64,000 nt of DNA. Origin: Bradyrhizobium niftali. GTDB taxonomy: Bacteria; Pseudomonadota; Alphaproteobacteria; Rhizobiales; Xanthobacteraceae. The translations under genes and the position numbers were made by a program. The notes under the pieces were generated by a model. The model saw only the letters and a list, made by a program, of their open reading frames with translations. It had not been told where the DNA came from and did no database searches. The DNA lies in assembly GCF_004571025.1 (NCBI RefSeq), contig NZ_SPQT01000001.1, forward strand, positions 558,001 through 622,000, given 5' to 3'. Of this stretch, positions 1 to 9,188 are shown piece by piece (within the stretch, counting starts at the first letter, position 1; each line of letters starts with the position of its first letter).

Positions 1-318
1 GCGTGCGGCACGCGCACGCCGATGATCATCCTGCGTCATATCCTGCCCAACACGCTCGCGCCCATGCTGGTCCAGGCGACCTATATCTGCGCTAGTGCCA
101 TGATCACGGAGGCGATCCTGTCCTTCATCGGTGCCGGCACGCCGCCCACCATTCCGTCCTGGGGCAACATCATGGCCGAGGGCCGCGCGCTGTGGCAGGT
201 CAAGCCCTATATCGTGTTCTTTCCGGCGGCCTTCCTGTCCGTCACCGTGCTTGCCGTGAATCTGCTCGGCGACGGCCTTCGCGATGCGCTCGATCCGCGC
301 ATGGCCAAGAGCCTCTGA
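1..318 (+). CDS. Dipeptide/oligopeptide ABC transporter permease, DppC family (3' fragment)
   Basis: This is the C-terminal part of an inner-membrane permease of a peptide-type ABC importer; the reading frame is open from base 1, so the gene starts outside the window. About 105 codons are visible. The segment [16 protein letters not shown] is the usual DppC-type EAA/ATPase-contact loop, followed by the family signature SFIGAGTPP...PSWGNIM and the closing [13 protein letters not shown] that nearly all DppC proteins carry. Two ATPase genes follow 19 bp downstream on the same strand, so it belongs to one transport operon. Substrate cannot be told from this fragment. Family assignment is secure. 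Confidence 0.93.
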   Translation, partial: ACGTRTPMIILRHILPNTLAPMLVQATYICASAMITEAILSFIGAGTPPTIPSWGNIMAEGRALWQVKPYIVFFPAAFLSVTVLAVNLLGDGLRDALDPRMAKSL

Positions 319-337
319 TGTATCGAGGCTGATCACC

Positions 338-1327
338 ATGGCGTTGCTCGAAGTCGAGAACCTTCAGACCCACTTCCGGACGCCCAGCGGAATCAACCGC
401 GCGGTCGACGGCGTGTCCTTCCATGTCAACGAAGGCGAGACGCTCGCCATCGTCGGCGAGTCCGGCTGCGGCAAGTCGGTGACCTCGATGTCGCTGATGC
501 GGCTGATCCCGGAGCCGCCCGGCAGGATTGCCGGGGCCATCCGCTTCGCGGGCAGGGACCTGCTCAAACTGTCCGACCGCGAGATGCGCGCGATCCGCGG
601 CAACGACATCTCGATGATCTTCCAGGAGCCGATGACGAGCCTCAATCCGGTCCTGACGGTCGGCCGCCAGATCCGCGAGACGCTGATGATCCATCAGGGC
701 CTGGACAAGCAGGCCGCTGAAGCGCACGCGATCGAGATGTTGACGCTGGTCGGCATTCCCGAGCCGAAGCGGCGCGTGCGCGAATATCCGCACCAGCTTT
801 CCGGCGGCATGCGTCAGCGCGTGATGATCGCGGTTGCGCTGGCATGCAATCCAAAACTTCTGATCGCGGACGAGCCGACCACCGCGCTGGACGTGACCAT
901 CCAGGCGCAGATCCTGAAGCTGATGCTCGACCTCAAGAGCCGGGTCGGTGCTGCGATCATCCTGATCACGCACGATCTCGGCGTCGTCGCCGAGATCGCC
1001 GAACGCGTCATGGTGATGTATGCCGGCCGCAAGGTCGAGGAGGCGCCGGTCGCCGAGCTGTTTCGCTCGCCGCGCCATCCCTATACGCAAGGTTTGCTCG
1101 GCGCCGTGCCGCGGCTTGGTTCGTCGCTGACAGGCACCGCGAGACGGCTCGCCGAGATTCCCGGTCAGGTGCCGGATCTCCGCAAGCCCATCACCGGCTG
1201 CGTCTTCGCCGGGCGCTGTGCGCTCGCGACCGATCTCTGCCGCCAATATGCACCGGGGCTCGAAGAGAAGGCGCCTCGCCACGTCGCCGCCTGTCACTAC
1301 GCGGCCAAGGGAGCCGTCGCGGCATGA
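338..1327 (+). CDS. Peptide ABC transporter ATP-binding protein, DppD family
   Basis: Cytoplasmic ATPase subunit powering the upstream permease; 329 residues, normal for DppD/OppD. Walker A is GESGCGKS (residues about 40-47), the ABC signature is LSGGMRQ (154-160) and Walker B is LLIADEP (174-180). The C-terminal tail carries the oligopeptide-transporter extension with spaced cysteines (GCVFAGRC...LC) typical of DppD/OppD. The reading frame extends further upstream, but that extension overlaps the permease; ATG 338, giving [10 protein letters not shown], matches the family N-terminus. It overlaps the next ATPase by ATGA, so the pair is translationally coupled. Confidence 0.95.
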   Translation: MALLEVENLQTHFRTPSGINRAVDGVSFHVNEGETLAIVGESGCGKSVTSMSLMRLIPEPPGRIAGAIRFAGRDLLKLSDREMRAIRGNDISMIFQEPMTSLNPVLTVGRQIRETLMIHQGLDKQAAEAHAIEMLTLVGIPEPKRRVREYPHQLSGGMRQRVMIAVALACNPKLLIADEPTTALDVTIQAQILKLMLDLKSRVGAAIILITHDLGVVAEIAERVMVMYAGRKVEEAPVAELFRSPRHPYTQGLLGAVPRLGSSLTGTARRLAEIPGQVPDLRKPITGCVFAGRCALATDLCRQYAPGLEEKAPRHVAACHYAAKGAVAA

Positions 1328-2307
1328 GTCCTCCTCTGCTCCAGGTCAACGACCTCAAGAAGCATTTTCCGGTCAGCAAGGGTCTGTTCGGGCGCAAGTC
1401 CGAATGGGTCTATGCGGTCGACGGCGTGTCCTTCGAGATTGCGCGCGGCGAGACGCTGTCGCTGGTCGGCGAGTCCGGCTGCGGCAAATCGACGGTCGGC
1501 CGCGCCATCCTGCGGCTGTTCGACATCACTTCGGGCCAGGTCATCCTCGACGGCCAGCGCATCGACGACGCGCATCCGAGCACGATGCGCCAGATGCGCC
1601 GGCGCGTGCAGGTCGTGTTCCAGGATCCGTTCTCCAGCCTCAATCCGCGCATGCGCGTCCGCGACATTCTCGCGGAGCCGATCCGCAATTTCGGCCTCGC
1701 CAAATCCGCGGAAGATCTCGAGGTGCGCGTCACGGCGCTGATGGACACCGTTCGTCTGCCGCGCGAGGCGCTGAACCGCCGGCCGCACGAATTCTCCGGC
1801 GGCCAGCGCCAGCGCATCGGGATCGCGCGGGCGCTCGCGGCCGAGCCCGAGCTGATCGTCTGCGACGAGGCGGTCTCCGCCCTCGACGTCTCGGTCAAGG
1901 CGCAGATCGTCAATCTGCTTCAGGACCTCCAGCAGAAATTCGGCCTCGCGCTGCTGTTCATCAGCCATGACCTCGCCATCGTCGAGCACATGACCCATCG
2001 CGTTGCGGTGATGTATCTCGGCAAGATCGTCGAGGTCGCGCCGCGCCGCGAGATCTTTGCCGCGCCAAGGCATCCCTACACCAAGGCGTTGCTCTCCGCG
2101 GTGCCGCTGCCCGAGCCTGGCGCCCAGCGCAACCCGATCATTCTCGGCGGCGACGTGCCGAGCCCGATCAATCCGCCGAGCGGATGCCGCTTCCACACCC
2201 GTTGTCCGTACGTGTTCGACCGTTGTCGCACGGAAGAGCCGCAGCTCCGTGCCGCCGAAGGCGATCAATGGGTGGCGTGCCATCTGGATGCACTGCCGGC
2301 GGGATGA
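1324..2307 (+). CDS. Peptide ABC transporter ATP-binding protein, DppF family
   Basis: Second ATPase of the peptide-type importer, 327 residues. Walker A GESGCGKS (about 49-56), signature FSGGQRQR and Walker B region CDEAVSALD are intact, and the tail has the peptide-transporter C-terminal domain ([10 protein letters not shown]). A long overlapping reading frame upstream is an artefact: the family start is ATG 1324, sharing ATGA with the preceding stop. DppD and DppF normally form a heterodimer under the two permeases. The gene ends 15 bp before the convergent aminotransferase. Confidence 0.95.
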   Translation: MSPPLLQVNDLKKHFPVSKGLFGRKSEWVYAVDGVSFEIARGETLSLVGESGCGKSTVGRAILRLFDITSGQVILDGQRIDDAHPSTMRQMRRRVQVVFQDPFSSLNPRMRVRDILAEPIRNFGLAKSAEDLEVRVTALMDTVRLPREALNRRPHEFSGGQRQRIGIARALAAEPELIVCDEAVSALDVSVKAQIVNLLQDLQQKFGLALLFISHDLAIVEHMTHRVAVMYLGKIVEVAPRREIFAAPRHPYTKALLSAVPLPEPGAQRNPIILGGDVPSPINPPSGCRFHTRCPYVFDRCRTEEPQLRAAEGDQWVACHLDALPAG

Positions 2308-2322
2308 GTCCCGGGAACGGCG

Positions 2323-3669
2323 TCAACCGATGGCGGTCAGGGCCCGGCGGATGGCGGTGAAGATGTCGTTGATCTGCTCCTCTGTGATGATCAAAGGCGG
2401 CGAGACCAGGAGCGTATCGCCGCTGCCGCGGATCAGGATGCCGTCCTCATAGCAGCGGCTGGCGCACTCGGCGCCGCGCGCCCCCGGTGCGCCCTCGCGC
2501 GGCTTCAGGTCGATTGCGGCCAGCAGCCCGATGTTGCGGATGTCGACGACATGGGGAAGGTCGCGCAAGCCGTGCGCGTGGCTTTCCAGAACCGGCGCGA
2601 GGCGGCGCGCCCGCCCGAACAGGTCGAGATCCTGGTACACGTCGAGCGCGGCAAGACCCGCCGCGCAGGCGAGCGGATGGGCCGAATAGGTGTAGCCGTG
2701 GAACAGCTCGATCGCGTTGTCCGGCCCCTGCATGAGCGCGTCGTGGACCTTGCCGCTGACGATGACGCCGCCCATCGGCACGGCAGCGTTGGTCATGCCC
2801 TTGGCGCAGGTGATGAGGTCGGGCGTGACGCCGAAGGCGTTGGCGCCGAACGCGGCGCCGAGGCGTCCAAACCCCGTGATCACCTCGTCGAAGATCAGGA
2901 GGATGCCGTGCTGGTCGCAGATCTTGCGCAGCCGCTCGAGATAGCCGACCGGCGGCGGCAGCACCCCGCCGGAGCCGGTCACGGGTTCGACGATGACGGC
3001 GGCAACGGTCGAGGGATCGTGCACTTGCAGCAGCTTTGTCAGCTCGTCGGCAAGATGCGCGCCCCATTGCGGCTGGCCCCGTGAGAACGCCATGTGCTCC
3101 GGATCATGCGTGTGCGGGAGGTGATCGACTTCAGGGAGCAGCGGGCCGAAATCCCTGCGGTGGCGGACGATGCCGCTGACCGACAGGCCGCCCCAGCCCA
3201 TGCCGTGATAGGCCCTGGCGCGCGAGATGAAGCGGATGCGGCTGGCCTCGCCGCGGGCGCGGTGATAGCCCCGCGCGATCTTCAGTGCGGTGTCGACCGA
3301 TTCCGAACCAGAATTGGTGAAGAAGACATGGTCGAGCCCCGCGGGCGCGATCTCGGTGATGCGCCGGGCAAGCTCGAAGGCGGCCGGATGGCTCATCTGG
3401 AACGAGGAGACGAAATCGAGCTTCGCCGCTTGCGCCTGGATCGCATCGACGATGCGCCGCTGCCCGTGTCCCGCGTTCACGCACCACAGCCCCGCCATGC
3501 CATCGAGAATGCGCCTGTTGTCATCGGTGACGTAGTGCATGCCCTCGGCGGCGACGAAGATGCGCGGCTTCGACTTGAATTGCCGGTTCGGCGTCATCGG
3601 CAGCCAGAACGGCTCCATGACCTCGCGGGTGAGGGGGCTGTTTGAGGAAGCGAAGGCGCTCATGGGCAT
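2323..3669 (-). CDS. Class III (omega-amino acid:pyruvate type) aminotransferase
   Basis: PLP-dependent fold-type I aminotransferase, 448 residues, soluble. The fingerprint is LLIFDEVITGFGR, with the PLP-nitrogen aspartate near residue 261, followed by ITCAKGMTNAAVPMGG with the Schiff-base lysine near residue 290. The FTNSGSES phosphate-cup motif and the N-terminal MDPFWLPM-like sequence (here MEPFWLPMTPNRQFK) are characteristic of beta-alanine/omega-amino acid:pyruvate aminotransferases. Start ATG 3669 has an AAGAG about 5 bases upstream; ATG 3663 is the alternative. It lies 18 bp downstream of the gntR gene on the same strand, so the two are probably one operon. The amine donor is not determinable from sequence, but adjacent peptide-type importers suggest amino-acid or amine catabolism. 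Confidence 0.92.
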   Translation of the reverse strand: MPMSAFASSNSPLTREVMEPFWLPMTPNRQFKSKPRIFVAAEGMHYVTDDNRRILDGMAGLWCVNAGHGQRRIVDAIQAQAAKLDFVSSFQMSHPAAFELARRITEIAPAGLDHVFFTNSGSESVDTALKIARGYHRARGEASRIRFISRARAYHGMGWGGLSVSGIVRHRRDFGPLLPEVDHLPHTHDPEHMAFSRGQPQWGAHLADELTKLLQVHDPSTVAAVIVEPVTGSGGVLPPPVGYLERLRKICDQHGILLIFDEVITGFGRLGAAFGANAFGVTPDLITCAKGMTNAAVPMGGVIVSGKVHDALMQGPDNAIELFHGYTYSAHPLACAAGLAALDVYQDLDLFGRARRLAPVLESHAHGLRDLPHVVDIRNIGLLAAIDLKPREGAPGARGAECASRCYEDGILIRGSGDTLLVSPPLIITEEQINDIFTAIRRALTAIG

Positions 3670-3687
3670 GAAAACTCTTGTGCGTGG

Positions 3688-4632
3688 TCAGGAGGATTTT
3701 GACGGAGCGGAATTGGCGGGGCTGCGTTTGAGCTTGGCGGCGCCTTCGAGATGCCGGCGCAGCAGGGCGGCGGCGGCCTCGTTCTGGCCGGCTTCGAGCT
3801 GGTCGAGGATGGCGAGATGCTCGCGGCAGTTCACGATCACGCGCTCATGGCCGAAGGTCCAGTCGTAGTTGCCGAAGCGCCGCAGCCGGTTCTGCTGCTG
3901 AACCGCGACCAGCAGATAGCGGTTGCCCGACGCGGCGGCGAGGCCTTCGTGAAAGGCCGCGTTCATCTCGTAGAGCGCGATGCTGACCGTGTCGCTCCAC
4001 GGCATCGCCAGCATCTCCTGATGACGGCGGCGCATCTCGGCAGCCCATGCCGGATCGAGCCGAAATCCCGGCTCGAGCAGGCCCGCCGGCTCGATCAGCA
4101 AACGGTAGCGATAGCTTTCATCGCGCGCCTGCGTATCTGCGAGGGTGGGCTGGAAGCGCCAGCCATGTCCCGGCTTGCGCTGGACCGCGGCAACTTCGGC
4201 AAGCCTGGTGAGGACGCGCTGCACGATCGGTCGCGTCGCATCGTAGCGCTGCATCAGGTCGCGTTCCGAAACCTCATCGGGTAGCCGGCCGGCGCGGCGA
4301 TCGCGCGCGATGGCGAGGAACAATCGGTCGGTATCGTCGGGGCTTGGCTTCGGCGGCGTCTTGTGCGGGGCGGGTGCGGTCTCGGCGACGAAATAGCCGC
4401 GGCTGGCGCCGGCGTGGACGAGCTTGCGTCGCGCCAGGAACCTCAAGGCGGCGCGCACCGGCGTGCGCGAGACCTGGAGGCGCGCGGCCAGCGCAACTTC
4501 GGCAAGACGTGTTCCGGGTGCGAGCCCTTCGCTCCGGATCAGGTTCATGATCCCGGCGGACAGTTCGCGCTGAAGACGGCTCGGGGACGCTTTTTCCAAG
4601 GTCGATTTCGAGGTAGAAGATTTTTGTTTCAT
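3688..4632 (-). CDS. GntR/FadR-type transcriptional regulator with two winged-helix segments
   Basis: DNA-binding regulator of 314 residues. Residues about 20-82 form a GntR winged helix (APGTRLAEVALAARLQVSRT...VRAALRFLARRKLV). Residues about 101-162 look like a second, diverged winged helix with the same pattern (GRLPDEVSERDLMQRYDATR...VQRVLTRLAEV). Residues about 172-300 are an alpha-helical FCD effector domain (RLLIEPAGL, YEMNAAFHEGLAAASGN, EHLAILDQLEAGQ). Ordinary FCD regulators have one winged helix and about 230 residues, so this one is long by a full DNA-binding module. It is upstream of the aminotransferase and divergent from the C45 hydrolase, the classic position for a local regulator of both. 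Confidence 0.88.
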   Translation of the reverse strand: MKQKSSTSKSTLEKASPSRLQRELSAGIMNLIRSEGLAPGTRLAEVALAARLQVSRTPVRAALRFLARRKLVHAGASRGYFVAETAPAPHKTPPKPSPDDTDRLFLAIARDRRAGRLPDEVSERDLMQRYDATRPIVQRVLTRLAEVAAVQRKPGHGWRFQPTLADTQARDESYRYRLLIEPAGLLEPGFRLDPAWAAEMRRRHQEMLAMPWSDTVSIALYEMNAAFHEGLAAASGNRYLLVAVQQQNRLRRFGNYDWTFGHERVIVNCREHLAILDQLEAGQNEAAAALLRRHLEGAAKLKRSPANSAPSKSS

Positions 4633-4644
4633 GTCATCACAAAA
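4622..4644. promoter_or_regulatory. Possible GntR operator over the gntR start (TTTTGT-N11-ACAAAA)
   Basis: A perfect 6-base inverted repeat, TTTTGT at 4622-4627 and ACAAAA at 4639-4644 with an 11-base spacer, covers the gntR start codon in the short divergent region to the C45 gene. An overlapping ATGT...ACAT pair is also present. FCD-type GntR regulators commonly bind A/T-flanked dyads like this. Inference only: no second copy was found to support it. Confidence 0.3.
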
Positions 4645-4699
4645 TACATTAGGCTTCGCCGGAAAGCAAAAGGAACTTCAAGAAGGAATTTGTCGTCCC

Positions 4700-5860
4700 A
4701 TGGTCGAGCCCTTTCCCCTCATCGAAATCTCCGGTCCTCCGCGCGAGCGTGGGCGTCAGTACGGGCAGAAGGCGGCGGGCCGGATCAAGAAGGGGACGAC
4801 CCATTACTTCGCGCAGTTGAAGGAGCTTTCGCTCGATGCGAAGGGCGTGGCCGCGCTGGTGCGCGACTATCTGCCCGTCATCGAGGCGTTCGAGCCGAGC
4901 TATATCGAGGAGATGCGCGGCATTGCCGAGGGCGCCGACGTTCCGTTCGAGGACATCGTCCTGCTCAACGCCCGCACCGAGATCATCAAGCTTGCCAACC
5001 CGGCCATCCGCGCGCGGCTGAAGACGCCCGAAGATCCGGATGGTTGCACCGGCGTCGTCGTGCTGCCGCAGGCGACCGCCGATGGCCGACTGATCCACGC
5101 CCAGAATTGGGACTGGAAGCGCGAATGCGCGGAGACGGCGGTGGTGCTGAAGGTGCGCCGCGACGACGGGCCGGACCTGATGACTTTTACCGAGGCCGGC
5201 GCGCTCGGCCGCTGCGGCTTCAACGCGGTCGGCATCGCCATCACGGCGAACTATCTCGAAAGCGACCGCGACTATCGCCAGGTCGGCGTGCCGCTGGCGC
5301 TGATCCGCCGCAAGGTTCTGGAGAACGAGCATCTCGCGCTCGCGATGCGCGCGGTCTATTGCACGAAAAAGTCGGCGGCCAACAACATGATCGTCAGCCA
5401 TCGCGAGGGCGTGGCGATCGACTTCGAATGTGCGCCGGACGAGACCTTCCAGGTGCATCCGCAGAACGGGCTCCTGGTCCACGCCAACCATTTCGTCAGC
5501 CCCGTCGCGCTCGGCAAGCTCAAGGACACCGGCCCCTTCAACACGCCGGATAGTCTGTACCGCGACATTCGCGTCCGCGACCTGCTCCAGCCGCACATCG
5601 GCAGCATCACATTCGACACGGTCAAGAGCGCGCTGTTCGACGAGTTTGCCTATCCCTGGTCCGTCTGCCGCCCGCCGCGCCGCAACCTCAGCAACAATCT
5701 CAGCGCCACCGTGGCGATGATCCTGATGGAGCCGGCGAGCGGGCTGATGCAGGTGGCGCCGCTGCCGGCGCTCAATCGCGAGTTCACCAGCTACCGGCTC
5801 GAGATCGACGAGATCGGGCGCGCGGCGTTCGAGCGGTCGGCCGCGGCGGGGGCGGCGTGA
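4700..5860 (+). CDS. C45-family autoproteolytic acyltransferase/hydrolase
   Basis: Ntn-hydrolase of the C45 peptidase/acyl-CoA:6-aminopenicillanic acid acyltransferase family, 386 residues. These are made as inactive precursors that cleave themselves at a Gly-Cys bond, exposing the nucleophilic cysteine; here the site is DGCTG with Cys near residue 116. Family features include the N-terminal RERGRQYG, the MRGIAEGAD helix, a LLNARTE motif and NWDWK after the cleavage site. The frame opens earlier, at 4631, but ATG 4700 (MVEPFPLIEISG) gives the family N-terminus and has AAGGA about 12 bases upstream. It is divergent from gntR and its stop overlaps the next gene. Family members hydrolyse or make N-acyl amides and peptides; the context suggests cleavage of an acylated amino compound. 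Confidence 0.88.
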   Translation: MVEPFPLIEISGPPRERGRQYGQKAAGRIKKGTTHYFAQLKELSLDAKGVAALVRDYLPVIEAFEPSYIEEMRGIAEGADVPFEDIVLLNARTEIIKLANPAIRARLKTPEDPDGCTGVVVLPQATADGRLIHAQNWDWKRECAETAVVLKVRRDDGPDLMTFTEAGALGRCGFNAVGIAITANYLESDRDYRQVGVPLALIRRKVLENEHLALAMRAVYCTKKSAANNMIVSHREGVAIDFECAPDETFQVHPQNGLLVHANHFVSPVALGKLKDTGPFNTPDSLYRDIRVRDLLQPHIGSITFDTVKSALFDEFAYPWSVCRPPRRNLSNNLSATVAMILMEPASGLMQVAPLPALNREFTSYRLEIDEIGRAAFERSAAAGAA

Positions 5861-7425
5861 TGCGGCGGCGTCGGCCATCGCCGGCGTGGGCGGTTGGTCT
5901 CGCCGCCTTGGCCCTGCTGGCCATGCTGGGGAAGGCCGGCGCGGAAACCTTGCTGCGAACGCGGCTCAACGCCGATATCCGGTCGACCGATCCCGGCACC
6001 AATCGCGACGCCAACACCGACGGCGTGATCGCGCATGTGGTGGAAGGGCTGGTCGCGTTCCGTGACGACACTTCGATCGGCCCGATGCTGGCTGACAGCT
6101 GGGCGGTGTCGAACGACGGCAAGACCTACACGTTCCGCCTGCGCCAGGGCGTCAAGTTCCACAATGGTGCGACCATGACCGCGGATGACGTGATCTGGTC
6201 GCTGAAGCGCTGGCTTGATCCGGCGACGCAATGGCGCTGCCTGTCCGAGTTCAGCGCCACCGGCATCGCGCGGATCGAGAAGATCGAGGCGCCGGACCCG
6301 CAAACTGTCGCCATCACGCTCGATCAGCCGAGCGCCTTGTTCCTCCCCACTGTGGCGCGGCCCGATTGCGGCCAGACCGCGATCATCCATCGCGATTCCG
6401 TCGGGGCTGATGGCAAGTGGATCGCCCCGATCGGCACCGGCCCGTTCAAGCTCGCCGAGTGGAAGCGCGGACAATATGTCGATGTCGTCCGCTTCGACGG
6501 CTACGCCTCGCGCAGCGAGCCGCGCAACGGTTACACCGGTGCCAAGGACGCCAGGGTCGATCGCGTGCGCTTCAACGTGATCCCGGACAGCTCTGCCGCG
6601 AAGGCGGGGCTGCTCAGCGGCTCGCTCGACGTCATCATGAGCCTGTCGATCCCCGATCTCGAAGAGCTCAAATCGCGTCCCGAGGTCCAGCTCAGCATCA
6701 CGCCCGCGCTCGGCCTCACCGGCATCCTGTTCCAGACCAAAGACCCGCTGCTGAAGGACGTGCGGATCCGCCGCGCCATCGCGCTCTCCATCGACACCGC
6801 GCAGATCGTCGATGCCGTGATGATGGGCACCGCGCGTCCGAACAATTCCGCGCTGCCGCTCGGCAGCCCGTTCTATAGCGAGGCGCAGTCGCACGGTTAT
6901 GCGCAGAATATCGCGGAAGCCAAGAAGCTGCTGCTGGAGGCCGGCTACCGCGGCCAGCCGGTCAAGATGATCACCAACAAGCGCTACAGCTTCGTGTTCG
7001 ATTCCTCCGTGCTGGTGCAGGCGATGGCGCAGACGGTCGGGATCAATATCGAGCTCGAGGTGATGGACTGGGCGGCGCAGCTCGATCGCTACAACCGCGG
7101 CGACTACCAGTCGATGGCCTTTACCTATTCGGCGCGGCTCGATCCCTCCTTGAGCTTCGAGATGCTGACCGGGCCGAAGGCGACGCAGCCGCGCAAGGTC
7201 TGGGACAATCCGGAGGCGCAGGACATGCTGCGCCAGTCGATGATGATCGACGACCCCGCGAAGCGGCAGGCGCTGTTCGACGACATGCACAAGCGCTTCA
7301 TCGCCGACGTGCCGATGATCGTGCTGTTCAACGGCGCCGAGCTGACGGCGCTGCGCAAGGGCATCAAGGGCTATGCCGGCTGGCTTTATCCGCAGCCGCG
7401 GTTCTGGGGTGTCACGGTCGAGTAG
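5860..7425 (+). CDS. Peptide-type ABC transporter substrate-binding protein (SBP family 5)
   Basis: Periplasmic solute receptor of 521 residues. A signal peptide is clear: arginine-rich start, hydrophobic WAVGLAALALLAMLG, and a likely cut after KAGA. The mature part has the family 5 pattern: NTDGVIAHVVEGLVAF, LADSWAVSNDGKTYTFRLRQGVKFHNG, DDVIWSLKRW and GTGPFKLAEWKRG. These proteins bind di/oligopeptides, opines, nickel or plant amines. ATG 5860 is chosen over GTG 5857; either way it overlaps the C45 stop, so hydrolase and receptor are co-translated. First gene of the second peptide-type importer. Confidence 0.94.
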   Translation: MRRRRPSPAWAVGLAALALLAMLGKAGAETLLRTRLNADIRSTDPGTNRDANTDGVIAHVVEGLVAFRDDTSIGPMLADSWAVSNDGKTYTFRLRQGVKFHNGATMTADDVIWSLKRWLDPATQWRCLSEFSATGIARIEKIEAPDPQTVAITLDQPSALFLPTVARPDCGQTAIIHRDSVGADGKWIAPIGTGPFKLAEWKRGQYVDVVRFDGYASRSEPRNGYTGAKDARVDRVRFNVIPDSSAAKAGLLSGSLDVIMSLSIPDLEELKSRPEVQLSITPALGLTGILFQTKDPLLKDVRIRRAIALSIDTAQIVDAVMMGTARPNNSALPLGSPFYSEAQSHGYAQNIAEAKKLLLEAGYRGQPVKMITNKRYSFVFDSSVLVQAMAQTVGINIELEVMDWAAQLDRYNRGDYQSMAFTYSARLDPSLSFEMLTGPKATQPRKVWDNPEAQDMLRQSMMIDDPAKRQALFDDMHKRFIADVPMIVLFNGAELTALRKGIKGYAGWLYPQPRFWGVTVE

Positions 7426-7434
7426 GGCGGCGCC

Positions 7435-8379
7435 ATGTTGAGTTACCTCGCAAGACGGCTGGCGATGACGATCCCGACGCTGCTGCTGGTCGCGATCGCC
7501 GTGTTTGCGCTGGTCCGCCTCATCCCAGGCGATCCCGTGCAGGTGATGCTCGGCGATGCCGCCGACCCCGCGCAGGCGGCGCAGCTCCGCATGCAGCTCG
7601 GGCTCGACCAGCCGATTCCGGTCCAGTTCATGCACTGGATCGCCAAGCTTGCGGCCGGCGATTTCGGGCACTCCATCACCAACAATCTCGCGGTGCTGCC
7701 GCTGATCCTCGACCGCTTCCAGGTCAGCGCGGTCATCGTGCTGGTGGCGGTTGCCGCGGCCGCCTGTATCGCCGTCCCGGCCGGTCTCGTTGCGGCCTGG
7801 AAGCAGAACAGCCTGCTCGATCTCTCCGTCGTCGGCGGGGCCACGCTGCTGCTGTCGATCCCGAGCTTCTGGCTCGGCCTGCTGTTGCTGCTCCTGTTCG
7901 GCCTCAAGCTGAAATGGTTGCCGGTGATCGGCTATGTGCCGTTCGCGGAGAACTTCTGGCAGGCGGCGACCTTCATCGTACTGCCGATCGCGACGCTCAC
8001 GATGGTCGAGATCGGCGTGCTCACGCGCATGGCGCGTGCCGCCTCCATCGAGGTGCTGCGGCTCGAATATGTCACGCATGCGCGCGCCAAGGGCGTACCG
8101 GAATGGCGCGTGCTTGCCCGGCACGTCCTGCCCAACGCGTTCGCGCCGACCTGGACGCTGATCGGCCTCGTGCTCGGCCATCTCCTCGGCGGCATCGCCG
8201 TGATCGAGACCGTGTTCACGCTGCCCGGCCTCGGCCGGCTCCTGGTCGATTCGATCTTTGCCCGTGACTATCCGGTGGTGCAGGGCTGTCTGCTCTTCAC
8301 TGCCGTGATCTACGTCGTGGTCAATCTGATCGTCGATCTTTGCTACCCGCTGTTCGATCCCAGGGTGACGGTGGCATGA
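7435..8379 (+). CDS. Peptide-type ABC transporter permease, DppB family
   Basis: Inner-membrane permease, 314 residues, about six membrane helices. The N-terminus MLSYLARRLAMTIPTLLLVAIAVFALVRLIPGDPV is nearly diagnostic for DppB (written here only as positions 1-35 with RLIPGDP as the key motif). The cytoplasmic loop ARAKGVPEWRVLARHVLPNA is the EAA motif that docks on the ATPase. It follows the binding protein by 9 bp and overlaps the next permease by ATGA. Confidence 0.95.
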   Translation: MLSYLARRLAMTIPTLLLVAIAVFALVRLIPGDPVQVMLGDAADPAQAAQLRMQLGLDQPIPVQFMHWIAKLAAGDFGHSITNNLAVLPLILDRFQVSAVIVLVAVAAAACIAVPAGLVAAWKQNSLLDLSVVGGATLLLSIPSFWLGLLLLLLFGLKLKWLPVIGYVPFAENFWQAATFIVLPIATLTMVEIGVLTRMARAASIEVLRLEYVTHARAKGVPEWRVLARHVLPNAFAPTWTLIGLVLGHLLGGIAVIETVFTLPGLGRLLVDSIFARDYPVVQGCLLFTAVIYVVVNLIVDLCYPLFDPRVTVA

Positions 8380-9188
8380 GGATGCGCGCCAACACCGCAA
8401 TCGGCGGCGCGTTGATGGCGCTCCTGCTCGGCGCGGCCGTCACCGGAGCCTTCTGGACGCCGTTCGACCCGCTGCGCATCAATTTGCGCGCGCGGCTTCA
8501 GGCGCCGTCGCCCGTTCACTGGCTCGGCACCGATGAATTCGGCCGCGACGTGCTGAGCCGCATCATGGTCGGCGCCGGCGCCAGCGTCGTGATTGCGCTG
8601 GTCACGGTGATGCTGGCGATTGCGGCCGGCATGGTGATCGGCTGCACGGCGGGCTACATCCGCGGCTGGGCCGACCGCATCATCATGGCGGTCAATGACG
8701 CGCTGCTCGCCTTCCCCGGCATCCTGCTGGCGCTGGCCGTGATGATCGTGGTCGGCGCCAACAAGGTCGGGCTCATCCTGGCGTTGGGTCTTGCCTATAT
8801 CCCGTCGGTCGTCCGCGTGGTGCGTGGCACGGTGCTGTCGATCCGCGAGAAGGAGTATGTCGAGGCGTCGCGCGTCATCGGCAATTCCGAGGTCTATTCG
8901 ATGATCCGCCATGTGATGCCGAATGCGATTGCGCCGGTTGCGGTGCTCGCAACCAGCATGTTCGGCTGGGTGCTGCTGGCCGAGAGCGCGCTGAGCTTCC
9001 TCGGCCTCGGCGTGCCGCCGCCGGCGCCGACCTGGGGCAACATGCTGGCGGCGAGCCGTCCGTTCATGGAGACGGCGGCCTGGCTCTCGATCGCGCCGGG
9101 CCTCTGCATCGCGCTGACGCTGCTCGGCATCAACCTGCTCGGCGATTCCCTGCGCGATCGCCTCGACCCCAGGATGGCGCACGGATGA
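8376..9188 (+). CDS. Peptide-type ABC transporter permease, DppC family
   Basis: Second inner-membrane permease, 270 residues. DppC signatures are HWLGTDEFGRDVLSRIMVGA near the first periplasmic loop, SREKEYVEASR-like EAA loop (here REKEYVEASRVIG), SFLGLGVPPPAPTWGNML, and the terminal LLGDSLRDRLDPRM. Start ATG 8376 shares ATGA with the preceding stop; a longer frame upstream lies inside dppB and is rejected. It overlaps the fused ATPase gene by 4 bases. Confidence 0.95.
   Translation: MRMRANTAIGGALMALLLGAAVTGAFWTPFDPLRINLRARLQAPSPVHWLGTDEFGRDVLSRIMVGAGASVVIALVTVMLAIAAGMVIGCTAGYIRGWADRIIMAVNDALLAFPGILLALAVMIVVGANKVGLILALGLAYIPSVVRVVRGTVLSIREKEYVEASRVIGNSEVYSMIRHVMPNAIAPVAVLATSMFGWVLLAESALSFLGLGVPPPAPTWGNMLAASRPFMETAAWLSIAPGLCIALTLLGINLLGDSLRDRLDPRMAHG

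Noticed and set aside
5791..8400. 869-codon minus-strand open frame opposite the peptide receptor and DppB genes
   Set aside because: Composition is His/Arg/Asp-rich antisense of GC-rich coding DNA; the plus-strand genes show clear families.
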